This document shows positions 56,771-64,000 of a stretch of DNA of 64,000 bases, piece by piece. Source of the stretch: Xanthomonas sontii (lineage in GTDB: Bacteria > Pseudomonadota > Gammaproteobacteria > Xanthomonadales > Xanthomonadaceae); assembly GCF_040529055.1 (NCBI RefSeq), contig NZ_CP132342.1, forward strand, positions 248,001 through 312,000. Reading direction: 5' to 3'. The position numbers and the translations under genes are program-made. The number at the start of each line of letters is the position of its first letter. The first letter of the stretch is position 1. The notes under the pieces are model-generated. The model did not search any database, was not told the DNA's origin, and saw only the letters and a program-made list of their open reading frames with translations.

Positions 56771-57010
56771 GCTCCCTCCCCCACGTCGGGATGCAGGGCG
56801 ATCTTGGGCGCTTTTTTTGGACATTGCACGCTGCACTGCAAAACGATACCGGGCAGTACATTCTGCGTGGGCGGGAATGGGGAGACGGGAATGGGGAATA
56901 GATAAAGCGGGGGAATACGCGCGTTGCGTGTTTTCGCATGCCGGCGTGGCGCGGCGCACAGCGCATCCACCCGCAGCCAGCGAAGCACGCCCAACGCGAT
57001 CTCTGTCGCG

Positions 57011-59302
57011 CTAAGGCGATGCCGCCGGTGCCGGCGCCTCCGGCAGCCATGCCGGTTGCTTGTCGTACCACTCGCGCGCGCCGAGCAGATGCCATTGCCG
57101 TTGTTCGCCGCGCAAGGCCACGCCCACGCCGAGCACGCCCCAGCGCGCATACAGATCGCCCTGCGTGCCGGCATCGCCCACGCGCAGGCGCGCGCGCAAG
57201 GCCACGCGTTCGTTCTCCGCCGCGACCCGATCCAGCCACAGCGCGTCCTTGCGCCAGCGCAGCTGTCCGCTGGCCTGCAGTTGTCCGGCATCGGCCAGCT
57301 TCAGCAACCACGCCGGCGCATCGCTGTGCTGCGCGAACACCGCCAGCACCGGGCCGGCGTCGCGCATCTGCATCTGCACCTGCGCATCGGCCTGCACCGG
57401 CGCCGCCGCGGCGATGCGGCCCTGCGGAATGCGTAGCGTCGCCCACCAGTCGCCCTGCTTGGGCTGGGTGCCGTAGCGCACGCCCTGCAGGCGCAGGGTG
57501 CTGCCGCTCAGATCGAAGCGCTTGTCCTGCAGCTCGGCGCGCCGCAGCCGCGCGTCCAGGTCGAGATCGCCGGCCAGTTCCAGGCCCGCGGTCTGCAGCC
57601 GCGCCCGGCGACCGAGCACGCGCAAGGTGCCCTGGCCGACCTGGCCGGACGCATCCAGCTGCAGATCGCCGCTGAGCCGGCCATCGCCGCCGAGCACACG
57701 CACCTGCGCCGCCGGCAGGTAGCGGTTGTAGGCGCGCAGGTCCGGCACGCGCGCATCGGCGAAGCGCAGCCGCGCCTGCAACGAGTCGCGCAAGGTGGCC
57801 AGCGCGCCGTCGCCCTGCAAGTCCAGTTGCAGGTTCTCGCCTTCGACGAAGCTGGCCTTGGGCGCGTCCAGCGGCGCCAGCGCGAAGCGGCGCATGCGCA
57901 CGTCCAGTTGCGTGCGCGGCTGTTCGGCGCTGCCGACGATGCGGCCGACCGCCTGCGCCTTGCCGCTCAGGCGCACGCGCATGATCTCCGCCACCGCCTG
58001 CACGTCGGGCACGTCGAGGCGGCTACCCGGCTGCAACGCGCCCTGCCGCAACTGCAGATCGGCGGCGACGTCGCCGCCGCCGTCGAGCTGGAACCACGGC
58101 TTGCGCACCAGCAGGTCGCTGATCCAGTTCAACGATTCGAAATGCCAGCGTCCCTGCACGCGGCCGGAGGTGCGCGGCAGCAACGCCGCCAGGTCGGCGA
58201 ACGGCACCTGGCGCCCGGCGATGCGCAGGTCGGCATCAAGCATGCTGCGCGGATCGACCTGGCCGGGCAGGCGCGCGCGGGCGCGGATGTCCTCGCCCTC
58301 CACGTCCAGCAGCAGCGTCAGCACACCGCGATCGGTGGCGCCCACGCCGGCATGCAGCGGCACCCGCCAGTTGAGCGTGCTGCCGGGCTGCAGCGCGCCG
58401 CGCAGCAGGTGCAGATCGGCCTGCACATGGCCCAGCCCGGGTTCGGTACTGAGTTTGGTGGTGTCGCCGGCGGTGTCGATGCGCAGGGCCACGCTGCGGC
58501 CGTGCATGCGCAGCGCCAGGTCGGTGATGCCCAGCTTGCGCAGCCCCGGCGCCTGCGCGCGGTAGTGGCGCGGGAACGAGAAGCGCGCGTCCAGCGTGGC
58601 CTGGTCGGCGATCTGGCGCTTGCCGTAGCGCACGCTGGCGTCCTCGAACACGATCTGCGAGCGGAACAGTTCCGAGGGACCGCCACGCAACTGCTTGAGG
58701 AAGCCGACGGTGCCGTGGCCCTTGCCCTCGACCGTAAAATCGCCGAAGCGTGCGCGGCGCAGCGTGCCGCTGTGGATCGCGTCGAAGCGCAGGGTCCAGC
58801 CCTGGTCGCTGGGCGGCGGTGGCGGGATCATCTCCTCGACGCGGTCCATCTCGCCGATCACGTTCACCGCTTCCATCCACGGCAGGCGCACTTCGCGATG
58901 CAGCAGCGGCAGCAGCGCGATGCGCGCGCTGGCGCGGTCGGCACGCACCTGCCAGACATTGCGCTGCACGTGGCCGCGCATGCGCACGTTCCAGGCGGTG
59001 ATGAAGCCGGGCAGCACGGTGACGGCCGGCCCGGTGTGCATGCGGAACTTCTCCGGCTTGCGGTTGGTGGCCAGGTCGAACAGCGGCGTGTTGAGGAACA
59101 CGTTGCCGGCCAGCAGGTACAGCAGGTAGGCGATCAGCAGGCCGCGCAGGAGCAGGCGCCAGCCGCGCGGCAGACGCCGGTAGCGAGCATGGACGGCGGT
59201 CAGTGGGCGGGCGGAGAGCGGCACCGCCGCACTATCGCCGCGGCGCGGCGTGGAACGCGTGAAAGCGACGGTGGCACGTACACGGCACTGCGCTGGCTGC
59301 AT
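57011..59302 (-). CDS. Large AsmA-like envelope protein
   Basis: 763 residues from the ATG at 59302 (AGGA ten bases upstream); a GTG at 59224 is an alternative. After a basic N-terminus one membrane helix is seen (LLLRGLLIAYLLYLLAGNVFL, about 49-69), and the rest is a long periplasmic beta-rich region of repeated short strands (LNWRVPLHAGVGATDRGVLTLLLDVEG, LDARLRRAELQDKRFDLSGSTLRLQGV), the style of AsmA/TamB-type lipid-transport proteins. I infer a bridge-like or envelope-assembly role; no exact family was confirmed. It stands alone. Confidence 0.65.
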   Translation of the reverse strand: MQPAQCRVRATVAFTRSTPRRGDSAAVPLSARPLTAVHARYRRLPRGWRLLLRGLLIAYLLYLLAGNVFLNTPLFDLATNRKPEKFRMHTGPAVTVLPGFITAWNVRMRGHVQRNVWQVRADRASARIALLPLLHREVRLPWMEAVNVIGEMDRVEEMIPPPPPSDQGWTLRFDAIHSGTLRRARFGDFTVEGKGHGTVGFLKQLRGGPSELFRSQIVFEDASVRYGKRQIADQATLDARFSFPRHYRAQAPGLRKLGITDLALRMHGRSVALRIDTAGDTTKLSTEPGLGHVQADLHLLRGALQPGSTLNWRVPLHAGVGATDRGVLTLLLDVEGEDIRARARLPGQVDPRSMLDADLRIAGRQVPFADLAALLPRTSGRVQGRWHFESLNWISDLLVRKPWFQLDGGGDVAADLQLRQGALQPGSRLDVPDVQAVAEIMRVRLSGKAQAVGRIVGSAEQPRTQLDVRMRRFALAPLDAPKASFVEGENLQLDLQGDGALATLRDSLQARLRFADARVPDLRAYNRYLPAAQVRVLGGDGRLSGDLQLDASGQVGQGTLRVLGRRARLQTAGLELAGDLDLDARLRRAELQDKRFDLSGSTLRLQGVRYGTQPKQGDWWATLRIPQGRIAAAAPVQADAQVQMQMRDAGPVLAVFAQHSDAPAWLLKLADAGQLQASGQLRWRKDALWLDRVAAENERVALRARLRVGDAGTQGDLYARWGVLGVGVALRGEQRQWHLLGAREWYDKQPAWLPEAPAPAASP

Positions 59303-59359
59303 GCGCGCTGCGTCCTGTCATCACAAGGCAGACCCACCAGGAGAAGGGAGAAGCCAGAG

Positions 59360-59395
59360 CCCCTCTCCCACCGGGAGAGGGGTTGGGGTGAGGGT
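59360..59395 (+). repeat. Dispersed 36-base repeat, copy of type A
   Basis: cccctctcccaccgggagag followed by gggttggggtgagggt, identical to the unit at 43289-43324 and 38332-38367. It lies in the 261-base gap between the AsmA-like gene and the CoA-transferase gene, with the string cggcgcgcgaagcgc next to it as in the 43 kb array. Confidence 0.75.
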
Positions 59396-59563
59396 CCGGC
59401 GCGCGAAGCGCCACACACATCGCACAGACCGTGGCGTGCGTGCGTTACGTGGCGCCCGCCCGCACCGCCACGCGACAGGCGCAAAAAGTGGGGACACACC
59501 CCAACGCGGGCCTCGGCCCGATCCGCGATAATTGCCCTCCCCTTCCCACGCCATGGTCGCCGC

Positions 59564-61084
59564 ATGTCCGCCGAACGTATCCTCCATCCCCGCCTGCGCG
59601 AACGCATCGTCAGCGCCGAGGCCGCGGCGGCGTTGATCCAGCCCGGCGAGACGGTGGCGATGAGCGGCTTCACCGGCTCCGGCTATCCCAAGGCGGTGCC
59701 GATGGCGCTGGCGCAGCGCATCGAAGCGGCGCACCTGCAGGGGCAATCGTTCAAGATCCAGTTGATGACCGGCGCCTCCACCGCGCCGGAACTGGACGGC
59801 GCGCTGGCCAAGGCCGACGGCATCGCCCTGCGCATGCCGTTCCAGTCCGACCCGGACGCGCGCCAGCGCATCAACGCCGGCAGCCTGGACTACATCGACA
59901 TCCACCTCAGCCACGTCGCCCAGCACGTGTGGTTCGGCTTCTATGGGCAGATCGACACCGCGGTGGTGGAAGTGGCCGGCATCCGCGAGGACGGCAGCCT
60001 GATCCCGTCGACCTCGGTGGGCAACAACAAGACCTGGCTGGACCTGGCGAAGAAGGTGATCGTCGAGGTCAACGACTGGCAGCCGGCCGGCATCGACGGC
60101 ATGCACGACGTGTACTACGGCACCGCGTTGCCACCACACCGCAAGCCGATCCCGCTGCTGCACGCCGACGACCGCATCGGCGAACCATCGCTGCGCTGCG
60201 ACCCGGACAGGATCGTGGCGGTGGTGCGCACCCACGGCCCCGACCGCAACAGCCCGTTCACGCCCGCAGATGCCACCAGCCAACGCATCGCCGAGCACCT
60301 GATCGCGTTCTTCCAGCACGAGGTCGGCAAGGGCCGGCTGCCGCCCAACCTGCTGCCGCTGCAGTCCGGCGTGGGCAACATTCCCAACGCGGTGCTGGCC
60401 GGGCTGGCCAGCAGCGGCTTCCGCGACCTCAGCGCGTTCACCGAGGTCATCCAGGACGGCATGCTCGACCTGCTGCGCAGCGGCGTGCTCAAGGTCGCCT
60501 CGTGCACCGGCTTCGCGCTGAGCCCGGAGGCCAACGAGGAGTTCAAGCGCAACATCGACTTCTACCGGGAGCGCATCATCCTGCGCACGCAGGAGATCTC
60601 CAACCATCCGGAACTGGTGCGGCGGCTGGGCTGCATCGGCATGAACGGCATGATCGAGGCCGACCTGTACGGCAACGTCAACTCCACCCACGTGATGGGC
60701 AGCCGCATCATGAACGGCATCGGCGGCTCCGGCGATTTCGCCCGCAACGGCTTCCTGTCGATCTTCCTCAGCCCCAGCACGGCGAAGAACGGCAGCATCT
60801 CCTCGATCGTGCCGATGGTCAGCCATGTCGACCACACCGAGCACGACGTCTCCATCATCGTCACCGAGCACGGCCTGGCCGACCTGCGCGGCCTGCCGCC
60901 GCGGCAGCGCGCACAACAGTTGCTCGCGCACTGCGTGGACCCGAGCTACCGCGCGCAATTGCAGGACTATTTCGACCGCGCCCTGCACGCCAGCTACGGC
61001 AAGCACACCCCGCACCTGCTGCCCGAGGCGCTGTCCTGGCACCAGCGCTGGCTGGACACAGGGACGATGCACGCGGGCGGCTGA
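59564..61084 (+). CDS. Acetyl-CoA hydrolase/transferase (succinyl-CoA:acetate CoA-transferase type)
   Basis: 506 residues from the ATG at 59564. Family motifs are AMSGFTGSGYPKAVPMAL, SVGNNKTWLDLA, LQSGVGNIPNAVLAGL and FTEVIQDGMLDLLRSG, where the Glu of FTEV is the catalytic residue that carries CoA. Such enzymes move CoA from succinyl-CoA to acetate or act as acetyl-CoA hydrolases in overflow metabolism. No acetate gene is adjacent. The 3' flank is repeat-filled. Confidence 0.92.
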   Translation: MSAERILHPRLRERIVSAEAAAALIQPGETVAMSGFTGSGYPKAVPMALAQRIEAAHLQGQSFKIQLMTGASTAPELDGALAKADGIALRMPFQSDPDARQRINAGSLDYIDIHLSHVAQHVWFGFYGQIDTAVVEVAGIREDGSLIPSTSVGNNKTWLDLAKKVIVEVNDWQPAGIDGMHDVYYGTALPPHRKPIPLLHADDRIGEPSLRCDPDRIVAVVRTHGPDRNSPFTPADATSQRIAEHLIAFFQHEVGKGRLPPNLLPLQSGVGNIPNAVLAGLASSGFRDLSAFTEVIQDGMLDLLRSGVLKVASCTGFALSPEANEEFKRNIDFYRERIILRTQEISNHPELVRRLGCIGMNGMIEADLYGNVNSTHVMGSRIMNGIGGSGDFARNGFLSIFLSPSTAKNGSISSIVPMVSHVDHTEHDVSIIVTEHGLADLRGLPPRQRAQQLLAHCVDPSYRAQLQDYFDRALHASYGKHTPHLLPEALSWHQRWLDTGTMHAGG

Positions 61085-61409
61085 GCCACCGATCGGCAGC
61101 GGGACATGCAGCCCTTTCCACATTGCAGCCCTGCCATCCCGACATCTGCGCGAATGTCCAGTGCCCTGGTAGCAGTGGCTTCAGCCGCGACGCGTTTTCC
61201 CGAGGTCGCGCTTGAAAGCGCTCCTACGACGGCTGTCGATGATTCTGGAGTGCCACTGAGCACTGCGGGACCGCGCGTCGGGACTGAAGTCCCTCCCACA
61301 GTGCAGCCCTCTCGCATCCAGAATCTGCGCGAATGTGCGGCATCGTCGCGGGAGCGGCTGCAGCCGCGACGGGCGTTACGGGTCACGCTTCTCGCGGCTG
61401 AAGCCACTC
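61085..61409. repeat. Repeat-filled intergenic region
   Basis: No gene is seen in this 325-base gap. It holds several dispersed repeats: cgtcgggactgaagtccctc then ccacagtg at 61276-61303, and tcagccgcgacg/gcggctgaagcc-type strings at about 61179-61192, 61353-61372 and 61390-61415, the last overlapping the GIY-YIG gene end. Confidence 0.6.
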
Positions 61410-61724
61410 CTACGACACCGCTGCGGATTCGGCGGTCGCTTGCAGGTTGTCGGGGCCAGACGCGGTCTCGGGCGCGGTCAGGAACGCCAGCTTGCGGCCA
61501 CGCGGCAACTGCTTGAGTGCGTACTCGGCGCGCGAGGCGGCGGCGCGGTCGGGATAGGCACGGCTTGCCAGCAGCCGCACCGGCGGGTTGGCGCGGGTGT
61601 ACTTGGCACCGGCGCCGCGCAGGTGCGCCTGGAAGCGTGCCTGCAGGTCCGGGGTGATGCCGGCGTAGTAGCTGCCGTTGCGACATTCGAGCAGGTACAG
61701 GAACCAGGGCGAGTCGGCGGCCAT
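61410..61724 (-). CDS. GIY-YIG nuclease superfamily protein (UPF0213/YhbQ type)
   Basis: 104 residues from the ATG at 61724; the longer frame upstream is non-coding. The domain reads [46 protein letters not shown], where LYLLEC and YYAGIT correspond to the GIY-YIG pair, with the conserved Arg (QARFxxH) and Tyr, and [23 protein letters not shown] at the end holds the conserved Glu. Such single-domain proteins cut branched or mismatched DNA in some species. The C-terminal tail derives partly from a repeat. Confidence 0.88.
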   Translation of the reverse strand: MAADSPWFLYLLECRNGSYYAGITPDLQARFQAHLRGAGAKYTRANPPVRLLASRAYPDRAAASRAEYALKQLPRGRKLAFLTAPETASGPDNLQATAESAAVS

Positions 61725-61807
61725 GCAGGCATTATCGACACGGTGGCCGGTTTCGCCAGCAGCGGCGTCCGCACATGCGCGCATGCGACTCGGGCAGCAC
61801 CTATCGG

Positions 61808-61948
61808 TCAGACCCCGATGTCGGCGAACGCGGCGCTGGCGGCATCGGCCAGTTGTCGATCTTCGGCGGTCAGCTTGACCCCACGCGCATGGCGCTGGAA
61901 CAGCGTCGCGCCGAGCAGGGCCTGGTGCGTCCGGCAGGCGATCGCCGC
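61808..61948 (-). pseudogene. Relic of a LysR-family regulator
   Basis: On the minus strand the frame ending with the TGA at 61808-61810 reads [39 protein letters not shown]. This matches the end of a LysR helix-turn-helix and its linker helix (IKALExxLGxxLFxRxxRGxxLTxxGxxLxxxxxxAF), but the HTH upstream is missing and a stop precedes it. It is a gene remnant, not an expressed protein. The adjoining sequence to 62248 (about 300 bases) shows no gene. Confidence 0.5.
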
Positions 61949-62248
61949 TATGCCCCCGGCCCCTCAATGCGCGGCTTGTACATCCCATCGCGCCACTTCC
62001 ACGCCGCCGCGCTGAACCGGCGACAACCGGTCTTAACGCCTCGCCAACACCTTGCCAGCCGCTGCCACACACCGGCATACCGTGGTCACCGGATGGGCGG
62101 ATAACGTCATCACCGGCACGCAGCCGTCGATACCGAAGCTCTCTCCCTTCGCATTCGGCGGCGCGTCCGGCCCCTCTTCCGGGCCTCCCCCGCCCCCCAC
62201 GCACGCACGCAGCCGGTCAGGCTGCGTGCGTTTCTCCCACCACCGAGC

Positions 62249-63322
<1,074 letters not shown>

Positions 63323-63370
63323 GTGCGTGTCTCGTCGGGGGGCTGGGTGGGGGCCAGATCCGGCGGCATG

Positions 63371-63403
63371 AAAAAAGCCGCCAGGTTCGCTGGCGGCTTT
63401 CGG
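63371..63403 (-). terminator. Attenuator terminator in the aroG leader
   Basis: On the minus strand an 11-bp perfect stem (AAAGCCGCCAG, loop CGAAC, CTGGCGGCTTT) is followed by a run of six T. It lies 49 bases before the aroG start and 20 bases after the leader peptide stop. Its 5' arm (CCGCCAGCG) is also a perfect 9-base complement of CGCTGGCGG in the leader peptide gene, so terminator and antiterminator exclude each other. Confidence 0.88.
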
Positions 63404-63423
63404 GATTGCGGCTGAAGTGTCCT

Positions 63424-63507
63424 TCAGGGTGAACGCGATCCTTCCTCCGCCAGCGGCATCGGAAAACCGTAATACCAAAAGTAAAAGCTGCGGCAGGAAG
63501 CGTTCAT
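63424..63507 (-). CDS. aroG leader peptide (Phe/Tyr/Trp-rich)
   Basis: A 27-codon frame, too short for usual gene calling. It encodes MNASCRSFYFWYYGFPMPLA and seven more residues. Residues 8-15 (63463-63486) are Phe-Tyr-Phe-Trp-Tyr-Tyr-Gly-Phe: seven aromatic codons in eight. Segment 1 (CTTCCTGCCGC on the minus strand, 63490-63500) can pair with segment 2 (63441-63456, which contains GCGGAGGAAG), and segment 2 can instead pair with the terminator 5' arm. Stalling at the aromatic codons would free segment 2 to form the antiterminator. No strong ribosome site precedes the ATG; a TATCAC box eight bases upstream hints at a very short or absent 5' leader. Confidence 0.85.
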   Translation of the reverse strand: MNASCRSFYFWYYGFPMPLAEEGSRSP

Positions 63508-63773
63508 GGGACGTAGTGATAGCACAGGGTTTGCGGCAGCGCCACAGTTGCATCAGCAACTTGTGGAGCCGGGAAAGGGGAACAGGGAATGGGGAATCGG
63601 AAAAGCGGTTCAACGCGGCGGCAGGGCCATGATGTCGCCGTCATCGCGTAGGAGCCTTTGACGCGTGGGTTCTTACGTGGCGCTGCGCGCTCCGGACCCT
63701 CACCCCTCTCCCGGTGGGAGAGGGGCTAGAGCGCATCCCGCATGCCGAATCCCCACTCCCGAATCCCGGCCCC
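63508..63773. repeat. Intergenic region with dispersed repeats and the aroG promoter
   Basis: This gap holds gggaatgg-type repeats at 63571-63625 and an inverted type A repeat at 63697-63726 (ccctctcccggtgggagagg). The aroG promoter should lie in 63508-63570 on the minus strand, but no clear -35 box is seen. There is no gene. Confidence 0.5.
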
Positions 63774-64000
63774 TCAGAAATCCAGCACATATTCCATCGC
63801 CACCTCGCGGCCGATCGCGTCGTACAGGGTGGTGTTGTAGAACTGGTAGCCGTAGTAGCGCTCCTTGTTGTCGTAGCCGACGGTATCGAGCACGTTGTTG
63901 ATGTACAGGTTGACCTTCATCTTCGGGGCGATGCGGTAGCCGGCGGTGAGGTTCCAGTACAGCGCCGGGCCGACGCGGCCGAAGTAACGCGTGGTGCTCT
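63774..64000 (-). CDS. TonB-dependent receptor, C-terminal end (truncated by window)
   Basis: The last 75 residues of a larger gene. The text TTRYFGRVGPALYWNLTAGY, RIAPKMKVNLYINNVLDTV and a C-terminal EVAMEYVLDF are the final beta strands of a TonB-dependent receptor barrel: the NxxNxxD region and terminal aromatic are typical. The ligand cannot be told. The start lies beyond the window. The small gap to aroG carries repeats. Confidence 0.85.
   Translation of the reverse strand, partial: STTRYFGRVGPALYWNLTAGYRIAPKMKVNLYINNVLDTVGYDNKERYYGYQFYNTTLYDAIGREVAMEYVLDF

Noticed and set aside
57827..61084. A 1085-codon fusion frame ending in the CoA-transferase
   Set aside because: The first part is the mirror of the AsmA-like gene. 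The real gene begins at 59564.

Overview
The window is high-GC, gene-dense DNA from a plant-associated member of the Xanthomonadaceae, most likely Xanthomonas. Evidence for this is the XVIPCD-type type IV secretion effector with its lipoprotein partner, an XAC0095-family gene, a xanthomonalisin-like S53 peptidase, a GH30 glucuronoxylanase beside a GH42 beta-galactosidase, several TonB-dependent receptors, and many copies of short GC-rich repeats. No tRNA, rRNA, CRISPR array or intact insertion sequence was found.

Layout. 1-4.2 kb: a methyltransferase tail, a divergent LysR/quinone-reductase pair and envelope proteins. 4.3-8.0 kb: divergently transcribed secreted GH42 and GH30 enzymes for plant cell-wall polysaccharide. 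8.1-14.7 kb: an alpha/beta hydrolase, a HipA-family kinase of the YjjJ type, a DUF2076 protein, RNA 2'-phosphotransferase KptA, a polysaccharide deacetylase and an esterase-like lipoprotein. 14.9-22.9 kb: a run of secreted proteins and lipoproteins of mostly unknown role, including an S41 protease and two related HExxH proteins. 23.0-25.8 kb: a bacterial-killing module (periplasmic immunity lipoprotein, XVIPCD effector, XAC0095-family protein). 25.9-30.7 kb: an accessory zone with a phage-type structured leader, two orphan proteins and an AT-rich three-gene block (PLD-type nuclease, beta-class DNA methyltransferase, unknown 161-aa protein) that looks like a restriction-modification system. 30.7-33.4 kb: aceE. 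33.6-36.4 kb: a RsbU/RsbW/RsbV-like partner-switching operon. 36.8-38.3 kb: a YqjI/YqjH-like iron-responsive pair with two palindromes at the regulator start. 38.6-43 kb: YceI, a nitroreductase, an ELM1-family protein and a sedolisin. 43.0-43.5 kb: a repeat array. 43.9-48.7 kb: a TonB receptor with a glycerophosphodiesterase, and a queuosine-precursor transporter. 49-53.9 kb: glnE and a ProP-like transporter. 54.1-56.7 kb: an MFS exporter with a divergent LysR regulator. 57-61.1 kb: a large AsmA-like envelope protein and a CoA-transferase. 61.4-64 kb: a GIY-YIG protein, a LysR relic, aroG with a classical attenuator, and the end of another TonB receptor.

The strongest observations are: (1) an aromatic-amino-acid attenuator before aroG, with a 27-aa leader peptide carrying a Phe-Tyr-Phe-Trp-Tyr-Tyr-Gly-Phe run and mutually exclusive hairpins; (2) the AT-rich PLD-nuclease/methyltransferase/unknown cassette; (3) the X-T4SS effector-immunity pair; (4) the conserved HExxH-x14-E motif in two neighbouring uncharacterised exported proteins. 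Start codons were moved from the longest open frame where ribosome-binding sites, signal peptides or family length argued for it. All family assignments come from motifs read by eye, with no database search.
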